Assembly: GCA_015206945.1 (NCBI GenBank)
Contig: JADEXV010000040.1
Coordinates: 1 to 41,448 of the forward strand
From: Nostocales cyanobacterium LEGE 12452
GTDB lineage: Bacteria > Cyanobacteriota > Cyanobacteriia > Cyanobacteriales > Nostocaceae
Direction: 5' to 3'
DNA length: 41,448 bases
The position numbers and the translations under genes are program-made. The notes beneath the pieces were generated by a model. It did not search any database and had not been told where the DNA came from. It saw only the letters and a program-made list of their open reading frames with translations. This document shows, in pieces, positions 34,690 to 41,448 of the stretch. Position 1 is the first letter of the stretch. The number at the start of each line of letters is the position of its first letter.

Positions 34690-36299
34690 CCCGATACTCA
34701 ATTCCTGCCCAAACGCCTCCCCAAAATGGATTTACTCTAACTACCGACGATGGCCAACCAGAACTAGAATCTGTAGATTGGGAATCGCGGATGTCAAGGC
34801 TGGTCGGCTTTGAAGAATCTTCTTCTAGTGACACCGAAGGAGCGGAAGACTCTGCAATGCCGCCAGAGCCACTTTCTCAACCACAAGAAGTTCAGACTAA
34901 GCAAGCACTCTCATCTAATCCCTTTGCCAAGTTAGGCTTAGTAGGGGCTGCTACCTTAGCGATCGTTTTGGTAGGTGGTGTGTTTTTGTCTCAGTTGATG
35001 AGTGGCAGCAATCAAAAGCCAAAAGTTATTGTTTCTCCACCAGTGCAAGAGCAGCCCACTGATGAATCCATATCTCAACAGATGGAAGGCCAAATAGATA
35101 CTCTCAAAACGAAATTAGCTTTGACTGAACAAGCACAGATGGTGAAAGCTGCCCAACAACAGCTGAGAATTGCAAAATCAACGCCGACAGTAGCCTTACA
35201 ACAACCGTCAGTTAGACAGAAAGTGATCCCAACACCCCCACCAACAGCTTACGTCCCTCGCACAGTGACAGTTGAGCGCGTCATTAGAGTACCTGCTTCT
35301 CAACCTTCGCTATCACCCCAGCCACCAGTTGTGAACCCCACTCAACCAGTAGTTAATGTAACTCCACCACCTCCACCAAGCCCATTTGATCAGTGGGCAA
35401 GGTTAGCAAAGTTAGGTAGCTACGGTCAAGTCAATCCGAGCAATCAACCTACAAGTAATATAGCTACTTTGGAACCTGCAAACAATGCGCAGCCGCAGCA
35501 AGAGACAACAAACCCCGATCCTGAACAAACCCCACAACCGGAAAATTCTGCGGTCAGTCAAGCCCAACCGCAGGGGCAGAAATCTGTAGCAGTTGGGAGT
35601 AGTGCCAAAGCTGTGTTGGCGTCAGCAATATCTGGAGAAACTACTAATAGGTCAGGCGGTGGTGGTGGTGATGCAGAAGAAGCGAAAAACGTATTTGTGA
35701 TCCGATTGACAGAACCACTAAAATCTACCGATGGTACAGTCGCTCTACCCGCAAATACCGAATTCCTCGCTGAAATTGGTTCGCTTTCTGAACAAGGTCT
35801 TTTGCAGATGAACGTAGTCAAAGTTATTTCGCAAAATAATGGCAATCGTACAGAACGAAGCTTACCCAACAATGCAATTATTCTTCGCGGTACCCAAGGT
35901 AAACCTTTAATCGCAAATAAATATCCTGGTCAAAGCTCGTCTATAGCCTCAATGGATGCAGGACTATTTGTTTTGGGAGGTATTGCTAAAGCAGCAGAGT
36001 TAGTAAATCGTCCTGATACAAAACTCGTGCCATATTCCATAGAATCAAAATCTCCCAACACTAGCACCGAAGACCCTAACGATACCACCACCAACACCTC
36101 CACTGGACTTGTTAGTGAGACTGAGAATAAACGCGACCTTGCAGCCGGAATTCTAGAAGGTGGTATGAACTCTGTAGTACCCCAAATTGCCCAACGTAAT
36201 CAACAGGCGATCGCCCAAATGTCTCAACAAGGTGGTGTTTGGTTTTTACCAGCAGGGACAAATATTGAAATATATGTTAATCAACCAACACAGTTTTAA
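34686..36299 (+). CDS. virB10: VirB10/TrbI-like core-complex protein
   Basis: The 537-residue product starts at ATG 34686, overlapping the upstream stop. It has a cytoplasmic N-terminus of about 80 residues, one membrane helix (about 82-104, LVGAATLAIVLVGGVFL), a coiled-coil stretch (QMEGQIDTLKTKLALTEQAQ), then a long Pro/Gln-rich periplasmic linker (about 170-320). The C-terminal domain (about 330-537) has NVFVIRLTEPLKSTDGTVAL, PANTEFLAEIGS, AIILRGTQGKPLIANKY and a terminal GVWFLPAGTNIEIYVN. This is the VirB10 plan: a protein spanning inner membrane to outer-membrane pore. A HIP1 site lies at 36207. Confidence 0.85.
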   Translation: MTRYSIPAQTPPQNGFTLTTDDGQPELESVDWESRMSRLVGFEESSSSDTEGAEDSAMPPEPLSQPQEVQTKQALSSNPFAKLGLVGAATLAIVLVGGVFLSQLMSGSNQKPKVIVSPPVQEQPTDESISQQMEGQIDTLKTKLALTEQAQMVKAAQQQLRIAKSTPTVALQQPSVRQKVIPTPPPTAYVPRTVTVERVIRVPASQPSLSPQPPVVNPTQPVVNVTPPPPPSPFDQWARLAKLGSYGQVNPSNQPTSNIATLEPANNAQPQQETTNPDPEQTPQPENSAVSQAQPQGQKSVAVGSSAKAVLASAISGETTNRSGGGGGDAEEAKNVFVIRLTEPLKSTDGTVALPANTEFLAEIGSLSEQGLLQMNVVKVISQNNGNRTERSLPNNAIILRGTQGKPLIANKYPGQSSSIASMDAGLFVLGGIAKAAELVNRPDTKLVPYSIESKSPNTSTEDPNDTTTNTSTGLVSETENKRDLAAGILEGGMNSVVPQIAQRNQQAIAQMSQQGGVWFLPAGTNIEIYVNQPTQF

Positions 36300-36336
36300 G
36301 GGGTAATATTTATACCAATTTTAGATATTTGCAACC

Positions 36337-36909
36337 ATGAAAAAGAATATTAAATTGTCAGGAAATAACCCAAAACGTTCTTATTTCCTACCTATAGCTT
36401 CCTTTATTTTTTCGGTTGCTATGTTCTGGTTGGTAGGTCGCGCCGTAGCTAATAACGCCGTTCTGCGTTCCATATTTTCCTGCCAAGCACAAGGTTTAGG
36501 GGGACTAGTACCTACGGTCGACGTTTGGTATCAACAAGGAACAAACTTAAGTTTTATTCCGGCTGGAGAAGTAATTAAAAAAGTTTGGTTAAATGACCCA
36601 TCACAGGTAACTATGGATTTTGATGGGCCAGTATGTATGCAGTTTGGTCAAGAAGCTAATAGTAATTCAGGAGATTGTAAAAACTCCGCAGCAAATGTAA
36701 TTCAACTCAGACGAATTCAAAAACTAGACATTCCTGGACTTCCTCCCACTAGCAATACACTTTTAACTGTTGTTACCGAAGCCCAAGGTAAAAACAAGTT
36801 GTATACTTTTAAAGTGATATATAAAACAGATAATCCTGAATATCACACCTTAGCAGTTTTTCCCGATCCTTCTGGACAGGAAGCAGCTTGTTCGAGAGTT
36901 TTACAATAA
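36337..36909 (+). CDS. VirB9/TrbG-like short protein (T4SS)
   Basis: The 190-residue product has one N-terminal membrane helix (about 18-36) in place of a cleaved leader. The rest contains GTNLSFIPAGEVIKKVWLND and, further on, NTLLTVVTEAQGKNKLYTF. That resembles the VirB9 N-terminal domain, where an I.LG..I..I.LGD pattern is followed by TNL.V.T..G..Y.F. At 190 residues it lacks the second (outer-membrane) domain of classic VirB9 (about 280). It follows VirB10 instead of preceding it, the reverse of usual VirB order. The family is inferred. Confidence 0.5.
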   Translation: MKKNIKLSGNNPKRSYFLPIASFIFSVAMFWLVGRAVANNAVLRSIFSCQAQGLGGLVPTVDVWYQQGTNLSFIPAGEVIKKVWLNDPSQVTMDFDGPVCMQFGQEANSNSGDCKNSAANVIQLRRIQKLDIPGLPPTSNTLLTVVTEAQGKNKLYTFKVIYKTDNPEYHTLAVFPDPSGQEAACSRVLQ

Positions 36910-36985
36910 AGTTCTAGCAAAATTACCTGATAGCCACAGAAGTTTCCCCTCGAAAAAAAAGCATTAATACCTACGTATATCTGCA

Positions 36986-37014
36986 TTGTGGCCGATCAAA
37001 AGCCCTGCTATAAT
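36986..37014 (+). promoter_or_regulatory. Sigma70-type promoter
   Basis: TTGTGG (36986-36991), 17-bp spacer, TATAAT (37009-37014). The -10 is a perfect consensus and spacing is optimal; transcription would start near 37021 and run towards the 72-aa gene. The leader of about 240 nt is long enough for a regulatory RNA or a small separate transcript. Confidence 0.65.
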
Positions 37015-37102
37015 TCCCTCCTCCTAAAAAACAGTTAGGGAAGATTTAAGTCTTTGGGCAGTTTTATTTTTTTGTATAGCACCGTTAAGCTAACGTGTGG
37101 CC

Positions 37103-37135
37103 TAGCGTTGTAGTTCAATCAATTGAAAAACGCTA
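37103..37135 (+). promoter_or_regulatory. Leader hairpin
   Basis: TAGCGTT (37103-37109) pairs with AACGCTA (37129-37135); inside, TTCAAT can pair with ATTGAA. It lies in the untranslated leader of the 72-aa gene. No U-run follows, so it is not an obvious terminator. Confidence 0.45.
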
Positions 37136-37260
37136 TAAGTTAACAGATTTAACTGACTCAGGCATTTTTAGCCGACATCTTTATAAATCTTCAGACAAAA
37201 ACTAACCACAAATTCTAAAATCGTGTAAATATAAAGAAAAGCTTAAGAGGTTACAGACTC

Positions 37261-37479
37261 ATGGTAACAGCGAAAATGATGCAACAGCTTTGGGCTGTAA
37301 TCGAGTCTACTCAGGTCAACACCCTGCTCCAGTTTGACGATGCCGCTTTAGTACAATTGCTTCTTCAGCAGTTAAAAGCGAAGCAGGGGCTTGATGCTCA
37401 GTCAGATAGCACTCTCAATACTTATATAAAATCTAAACTGCCCCTAATTCGTGATACGGCTGAAGGTCGATTATCTTGA
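37261..37479 (+). CDS. Small conserved-looking protein, 72 aa
   Basis: A soluble helical protein (QQLWAVIESTQVNTLLQF, DAALVQLLLQQLKAKQGL, YIKSKLPLIRDTAEGR) with no membrane segment. It starts at ATG 37261 with GAGG about 10 bp upstream and has a strong promoter 250 bp upstream. It looks like one of the small cyanobacterial hypothetical proteins; I cannot name a family. It is followed 84 bp later by a small membrane-protein gene on the same strand. Confidence 0.7.
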   Translation: MVTAKMMQQLWAVIESTQVNTLLQFDDAALVQLLLQQLKAKQGLDAQSDSTLNTYIKSKLPLIRDTAEGRLS

Positions 37480-37563
37480 GGGCAAGGTGAGAATCATTAG
37501 TTTAAAAAATAAAATGCTTGCTCGCTACCAAGCATACGCTCAGAGTTGAAACAGTGGAATATT

Positions 37564-37821
37564 ATGAATAACTGGCTAGTAATTGCCCTAGTAGCTTATC
37601 TAATTGGAGCAGCGATTGAAGGGGTGAGTACAGCCAGTCAGCTATCTCATTCAATGCCAGAACTAGCTAAAAACACACAAGCTCATTCTTCCGAGTCTGA
37701 AACTGAGTCTAGTTCAAGTTGGCGAGTTGTGGCCGCCATCGCCTCAGTCACTATTTGTGGAGCTTGTTTGTGGCCTTGCCGCCTTTTCCACCGTTTGATT
37801 AAAGGCAACGTTCGTTCGTAA
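37564..37821 (+). CDS. Small membrane protein, 85 aa
   Basis: It starts at ATG 37564 (MNNWLVIALVAY); a TTG six codons upstream is unlikely. It has an N-terminal membrane helix (about 3-20), a polar Ser/Glu-rich loop (NTQAHSSESETESSSSW) and a second helix (about 55-72) with two cysteines, then a basic end (RLFHRLIKGNVRS). No family is recognised. It converges with plsY about 80 bp away. Confidence 0.65.
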   Translation: MNNWLVIALVAYLIGAAIEGVSTASQLSHSMPELAKNTQAHSSESETESSSSWRVVAAIASVTICGACLWPCRLFHRLIKGNVRS

Positions 37822-37900
37822 TTCTAAAACGTAAATCCAGTAATTCTGGAAGAAGCTCTCCCCTTCTGAGAGAAGAGTTTTAAGTTTGGCTCCCGATTAC

Positions 37901-38584
37901 CTATGATGCAGTTTGTTCGGGTTCTGTCGCTACAGGTTGCCCAATTTTTGGCTCCGTTCCCGCAAACAGTCGTTCAATATTAGCGCGATGACGCAAAATC
38001 ACATACAACCCACCAGCAATCCCAAACAGAATATAGGGTAAAGGTTGATGCAAAATTACCATAAAAATGGAAACTGCGATCGCACCTGCAATTGAACTTA
38101 AAGAGACAATCCGCGATATTGCCACAACGACGGCAAACACACCTGCTGTTGCTAAACCTACCTGCCAACTCATTGCCAGCAAAATCCCCAAGCTGATAGC
38201 AACGGATTTACCACCAGTAAAGCCTAAAAAAATTGATTTACTATGTCCCAGGATGGCAGCTAACCCAGATATTGTTACTAACCACGGTTGCCACAGTTGT
38301 GCATCTACTGTTGGAGGGATATAATTTTGAATCGGTTCAAAGTTGAACAACCAATAAACTAGAGCGATCGCTAATACTCCTTTTAAGGAATCAAGAACTA
38401 AAACCAATGCTCCTGGCCCTTTGCCCAAGGTTCTTAGTACATTAGTTGCGCCAGTGGAACCGGAACCAACTGCCCGAATATCAATACCTTTTAACTGCTT
38501 CACAGCAATGTAGCCAGTGGGAAAAGAACCCAGCAGGTAAGCGATGACCACAATTGCTCCGCACAGAGTTAACCAAATAGCCAT
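37901..38584 (-). CDS. plsY: Glycerol-3-phosphate acyltransferase PlsY
   Basis: The 227-residue product starts at ATG 38584. It is an integral membrane protein with the PlsY motifs GSFPTGYIAVKQLKG, IRAVGSGSTGATNVLRTLGK, and LGHSKSIFLGFTGGKSVA. It transfers an acyl group from acyl-phosphate to glycerol-3-phosphate, the first acylation of membrane lipid synthesis, in the plasma membrane. The C-terminal 15 residues (EPKIGQPVATEPEQTAS) are a polar tail. It is co-directional with the DUF3086, DUF3119 and MlaE genes upstream. Confidence 0.97.
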   Translation of the reverse strand: MAIWLTLCGAIVVIAYLLGSFPTGYIAVKQLKGIDIRAVGSGSTGATNVLRTLGKGPGALVLVLDSLKGVLAIALVYWLFNFEPIQNYIPPTVDAQLWQPWLVTISGLAAILGHSKSIFLGFTGGKSVAISLGILLAMSWQVGLATAGVFAVVVAISRIVSLSSIAGAIAVSIFMVILHQPLPYILFGIAGGLYVILRHRANIERLFAGTEPKIGQPVATEPEQTAS

Positions 38585-38644
38585 AATAAAATTCAAAATG
38601 ACGCTCGAAGACTCGCTAACGCTACGCTAATAAAATTTAAAAAA

Positions 38645-38666
38645 GTCAAGAGGTATTACTCTTGAC
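38645..38666. terminator. Hairpin between the DUF3086 gene and plsY
   Basis: A perfect 8-bp inverted repeat GTCAAGAG (38645-38652) / CTCTTGAC (38659-38666) with a 6-nt loop. On the minus-strand transcript it is followed by an A/T-rich stretch including TTTTTAAATTTTATT. It could be a terminator or a processing site between the two genes. Confidence 0.45.
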
Positions 38667-38691
38667 CAATGACCAATGACTAACGACTCAT

Positions 38692-39966
38692 TTAAAAGTC
38701 ATCATCATAGTTTCTCATCATTTTGGGGTCAGGAGCAAAGGCTAACCACAGGGGAAATTGCAGCAGTGACAAACTGATTTGTTCTTCTGAATCGTCAATA
38801 ATAATCAAAGGCAATTGATTGGCTTTCGTCAATCGGTCTGCTTTTTGAGCCAGAGCGTCAGATGCCTCAAATAATACCACACCCCGGTCTGGGCCGAAAT
38901 CTGGGCGACCGATTCCCAGACAATCTTGTAAGCCACGCCGCCATTCGCCTAATCGCTCCGGTGTATTAGCTAAGACTAAAGTACGGACGCGATCGCCATA
39001 CAGCTTGTGTAATATCGAAATTGCAGCTGAGGCAATCAGAATATTTTGTAAGCGGCTACCCATTGTCCGCAAACCGCCCCTTCCTCCTTGGGTAAAAAAC
39101 CAGTTGGAGATTCGTTCAGCATGGATTGGTTCAAAGGTACGGCGTAGTTGCCACGGTGGCCCGTAGTAATCTGGTTTATTGCGGTATTGGTCGATTAGGC
39201 GGCGAATTTGCTTTGTCGTATCTTGAAACTGCTGTTGGGCAAATTGAGGCATTCCAGGTTGGGGTTCAGCTGGTTTAGCCTCTTTTACAGCTGGTTTTTC
39301 TCGTTCCACCACACTTGGCGTTAGTTGCAACTGCTCGGCGGCAGAGGCCAAATCCTGTAAACTACCCGTGAGATAGTCTTTAAAACCCTGCACCCGAATT
39401 GCCAAGTCTTGGGATGCACCAGCAAAAGTGGTTCGCATCTCGTTGCGGATACGTTCTTGACGGCGTTCTAATTGTTCTACAGAAATTTGCAGCGTTTGTT
39501 TGCGTTGTTCTAACTGCACCAGCGACTCTTGCACGAGTCGCCCTAGTGAGGTTTGAGTTTCACTTACCTGTGTCTGAAGCTTTTCATAAGAAGCTTGCAG
39601 CTTGGCTATTTCTGACTTGAGAGCTACTTCAGCACTCTGCAACTCTGCTATCCGCTGCTCTGCTTCTACATATAATGAATGATTTCCCGATCCTATTTCA
39701 GACCCCAGAGCGGCATTTTCCGCTTCTAATTGCGCTACAAACTCGCCATTTGAATTTTCTGTTAGCTCTACTGTAGAATCTACCACTTCTGCATTAGAAA
39801 TAAGTGGCTCAAAATTTGTGTAGTCCTCTGATGAGCTAATGGCTTTTGTGTCTACCACTGACTCAACTGATGCATTTACCGGATGTTCAATTGCATTGTT
39901 CTCTTCTGGTTTTTCTGTCAACCGCTCATCAATTGGTTCTGGGGTTTGAGATGCCTCTGGGTTCAT
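38692..39966 (-). CDS. DUF3086 family protein with long coiled coil
   Basis: The 424-residue product starts at ATG 39966; an upstream TTG is less likely. Its parts are an acidic Glu/Ser-rich N-terminus (about 1-85), a coiled coil (about 95-200, with ELQSAEVALKSEIAKLQAS and QLERRQERIRNEMRTTF), a linker, then the DUF3086 domain (about 240-424) with PPWQLRRTFEPIHAERISNW and FDSEEQ-like and LAFAPDP segments near the end. The family is cyanobacterial and of unknown function. It is soluble and probably oligomeric through the coil. It sits between the DUF3119 and plsY genes on the same strand. Confidence 0.85.
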   Translation of the reverse strand: MNPEASQTPEPIDERLTEKPEENNAIEHPVNASVESVVDTKAISSSEDYTNFEPLISNAEVVDSTVELTENSNGEFVAQLEAENAALGSEIGSGNHSLYVEAEQRIAELQSAEVALKSEIAKLQASYEKLQTQVSETQTSLGRLVQESLVQLEQRKQTLQISVEQLERRQERIRNEMRTTFAGASQDLAIRVQGFKDYLTGSLQDLASAAEQLQLTPSVVEREKPAVKEAKPAEPQPGMPQFAQQQFQDTTKQIRRLIDQYRNKPDYYGPPWQLRRTFEPIHAERISNWFFTQGGRGGLRTMGSRLQNILIASAAISILHKLYGDRVRTLVLANTPERLGEWRRGLQDCLGIGRPDFGPDRGVVLFEASDALAQKADRLTKANQLPLIIIDDSEEQISLSLLQFPLWLAFAPDPKMMRNYDDDF

Positions 39967-40056
39967 AAACAATAGTGTAATTCCTATGACGCGAATAAAT
40001 AGCTTTCAGAAATATTACAATTGACCTGCCATAAAAGTCCTGAGCATGAGTGCTGA

Positions 40057-40087
40057 GTTCTGAGTCTATATCAAAACGACTCAGAAC
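40057..40087. repeat. 9-bp hairpin between the DUF3119 and DUF3086 genes
   Basis: GTTCTGAGT (40057-40065) and ACTCAGAAC (40079-40087), perfect, with a 13-nt loop. The preceding GAGTGCTGAGTTCTGAG is the low-complexity wording seen at other dispersed repeats in this window. Confidence 0.5.
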
Positions 40088-40102
40088 AGATGATAATCAG
40101 CA

Positions 40103-40489
40103 CTAAATACGCGGACAACGTTGTTCTAAACAAGTTTTCAAGGTGTTGGGGTCAAATAAAATCGGCAAAAAGTGAATACTTTTAATTTCTTTAAAGTAAA
40201 ACAAAATGGGGACTCTATTCCAAAAGATCCGCCAGTTTTGCCATTCTTGGTAGGGAAAGCGTCGAATCAATTTTTCGCCTCTGTAAATATCTAAGTCGGT
40301 AGCGGTAAATTGCAAACGCAGCGTTAACGCCTGAAACATGAGAAACAAACCAAACAGCGTGAAAACGGAGCCTACCCAAGGTTGTACCAACAGTAGTGGA
40401 ATCGCGGCAATCACCAACACTATCGGTATATTGTAACTAGGCTTGAGTTCCACAGTTGATGTGGAGTTAGAAACAAATGAACTGGTCAC
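40103..40489 (-). CDS. DUF3119 family membrane protein
   Basis: The 128-residue product has two closely spaced membrane segments (about 20-37 and 40-56). A soluble C-terminal part resembling a small PH-like domain follows: LQFTATDLDIYRGEKLIRRF, YQEWQNWRIFW, FYFKEIKSIHFLPILFD. The family occurs in cyanobacteria and plastids and is usually encoded near lipid-transport genes. It lies 127 bp downstream of the MlaE-type permease. Function is unknown. Confidence 0.85.
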   Translation of the reverse strand: MTSSFVSNSTSTVELKPSYNIPIVLVIAAIPLLLVQPWVGSVFTLFGLFLMFQALTLRLQFTATDLDIYRGEKLIRRFPYQEWQNWRIFWNRVPILFYFKEIKSIHFLPILFDPNTLKTCLEQRCPRI

Positions 40490-40528
40490 AGTCTTAAATC
40501 CTGCTTTGTTTAGTAGGCATCACTCCTA

Positions 40529-40619
40529 TTTTAGGAGTCAGGAGTTAGAAGTTAAGAGTTAGGAGTTAAGAGTGAAGAGTTTTAACTCATAACTCCTCAC
40601 TCCTCACTTCTAACTTCTA
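40529..40619. repeat. Low-complexity palindrome after the MlaE gene
   Basis: Repeated GGAGTTAGAAGTTAAGAG-type words (about 40532-40580) face their complements (AACTCCTCACTCCTCACTTC, about 40590-40619) and form a long imperfect hairpin. It begins at the stop of the MlaE-type gene and may act as a weak terminator or attenuator. The wording is a Nostoc dispersed repeat. Confidence 0.6.
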
Positions 40620-41411
40620 CAGCCCTATGAATGCACTGCCAGTCCCCTGAAACATTAACCAAGAAAGAAAGAAGTTGCTCACAAATATAATCAGCAAGGC
40701 AGTCACAACAGCAGTTGTAGTTGACTGTCCTACACCTTTAGCACCTCCTGTTGTCGTCAACCCCCAACTGCAACCAATTACAGCGATTAAAACGCCAAAA
40801 CAACACGCCTTAATCATGGCGCTTAAAATATCCCAGATACCAAGAAAATTACGGGCTGAGTCTAAAAATACTGTATCAGACAGGTTGTAGATATTTGTCG
40901 CAATGATGAATCCTCCGAACATCCCCGTTATCAAAGACAGGAGGGTTAAAATTGGTAACATTAAACAGCAAGCAATAACGCGGGGAATAACTAGATAATC
41001 GATTGGATCTGTTTTTAACATCAACATGGCATCGATTTGTTCTGAGACTCGCATGGTACCGATTTCTGCTGCAAAGGCAGAACCGACTCGCCCTGCTAAA
41101 ACCACTGCTGTCAACACAGGAGTGAGTTCTCGTGTCAACGCTATAGAAAGCACTCCGCCGATAATGTTTCCTGCGCCAAAGTTAATAAATTCCCGCGCCA
41201 CCTGAATGGTAAACACTGCGCCAACAAAAATAGCCGTCAATAGGGCAATAAACAAGGAATCTGGCCCAACTGCTGCCATTTGTTCTAAGGTGTTGCGCCG
41301 ATGGATTTTGCCTCTCAATAGGTGAACTAGTACTTGCCCACCCAGAAAAATCGCCGCCAGCAGCCGCTGACTCCATTCCCCTAAACTGGATTTGGATGTA
41401 GTCTGGTTCAA
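40617..41411 (-). CDS. mlaE: MlaE-family lipid ABC transporter permease
   Basis: The 264-residue product has about five or six membrane segments. It shows the MlaE/TGD1 signature region LTRELTPVLTAVVLAGRVGS, AEIGTMRVSEQIDAM (coupling helix), DPIDYLVIPRVIA and a C-terminal GVGQSTTTAVV. It is the permease of an ABC system that moves phospholipids or glycolipids between envelope membranes; the plastid relative is TGD1. No ATG fits in frame before a stop at the right edge, so TTG 41411 is taken as start; the next ATG (residue 46) would cut conserved sequence. ATPase and MCE-domain partners are not in the window. Confidence 0.92.
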   Translation of the reverse strand: MNQTTSKSSLGEWSQRLLAAIFLGGQVLVHLLRGKIHRRNTLEQMAAVGPDSLFIALLTAIFVGAVFTIQVAREFINFGAGNIIGGVLSIALTRELTPVLTAVVLAGRVGSAFAAEIGTMRVSEQIDAMLMLKTDPIDYLVIPRVIACCLMLPILTLLSLITGMFGGFIIATNIYNLSDTVFLDSARNFLGIWDILSAMIKACCFGVLIAVIGCSWGLTTTGGAKGVGQSTTTAVVTALLIIFVSNFFLSWLMFQGTGSAFIGL

Positions 41412-41448
41412 TGTTCTGTAGCTAACTCGGTAACTGCCTTAAGAATAG

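Larger units (their letters stand above)
36910..37260. other. Intergenic region with promoter and hairpin
   Basis: About 350 bp after the secretion cluster. It holds a well-formed promoter (36986-37014) and a hairpin (37103-37135), giving a leader of about 240 nt before the next gene. The palindrome GTTA-AGC-TAAC is at 37084-37094. I see no further gene. Confidence 0.55.

Noticed and set aside
27092-36909. Secretion cluster as part of an integrated plasmid or ICE
   Set aside because: No integrase, relaxase, replication gene, tRNA junction or direct-repeat att site is visible, and HIP1 sites are present. An ICE with ends outside the window cannot be fully excluded.
37014-37042. TTCCCT/AGGGAA inverted repeat as an attenuator or small-RNA stem
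   Set aside because: The left arm overlaps the -10 box and precedes the expected transcription start, so it would not be in the RNA.
1-41448. tRNA, rRNA or riboswitch genes
   Set aside because: I looked for T-loop patterns and conserved aptamer cores on both strands and saw none convincing.

Overview
The window looks like chromosomal DNA of a filamentous, probably heterocyst-forming cyanobacterium of the Nostoc/Anabaena group. The evidence is the frequent HIP1 octamer GCGATCGC, several families essentially confined to cyanobacteria (PxcA, DUF3134, DUF3598, DUF3086, DUF3119), a stand-alone Mo-nitrogenase C-terminal-domain protein, and many short palindromic dispersed repeats in the AT-rich intergenic DNA. 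No tRNA, rRNA, CRISPR array, integrase or complete insertion sequence was seen.

Layout. Positions 1-682 hold the start of an exported proline-rich protein that runs off the left edge. Positions 969-3726 hold a two-component system (sensor kinase, OmpR-type regulator) with a small ribbon-helix-helix protein; a decayed second kinase lies between the intact kinase and the regulator. Positions 4266-8116 hold a relic of a glucosidase, a VOC-fold protein, a glutathionyl-hydroquinone reductase and an amylo-alpha-1,6-glucosidase. Positions 8301-10542 hold a GNAT acetyltransferase, a RecB-like nuclease with an apparent Fe-S cysteine set, and two tiny membrane proteins. Positions 11190-14714 encode a large STAND regulator (HTH, NB-ARC, 14 near-identical WD40 repeats). 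Positions 14787-23905 are mostly housekeeping: def, a Mo-nitrogenase-C family gene, ftsX, a DUF3598 gene, a SF1-helicase-like gene, pxcA, mltA and a DUF3134 gene. Positions 24542-25914 are a long non-coding stretch rich in palindromes, followed by an exported GloVer-repeat protein whose end looks damaged.

The most notable block is 27092-36909: nine consecutive plus-strand genes that read as a compact type IV secretion (VirB/Trb-like) apparatus. The order is pilin-like B2, B3-like, B4 ATPase, B5-like, B6-like, two tandem B8-like paralogues, B10, B9-like. No relaxase, VirD4 coupling protein, VirB11 or VirB1 gene is in the window. HIP1 sites lie inside these genes and housekeeping genes flank them, so this looks like a resident chromosomal system rather than a fresh mobile element. 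A dedicated DNA-uptake or protein-export role is an open inference. Only VirB4 and VirB10 are firm from motif or architecture; the other assignments rest on size, topology and position.

The right end (37901-41411, minus strand) is a lipid-envelope group: an MlaE-type lipid ABC permease, a DUF3119 protein, a DUF3086 protein and PlsY. They are co-directional and separated by hairpin-containing spacers.
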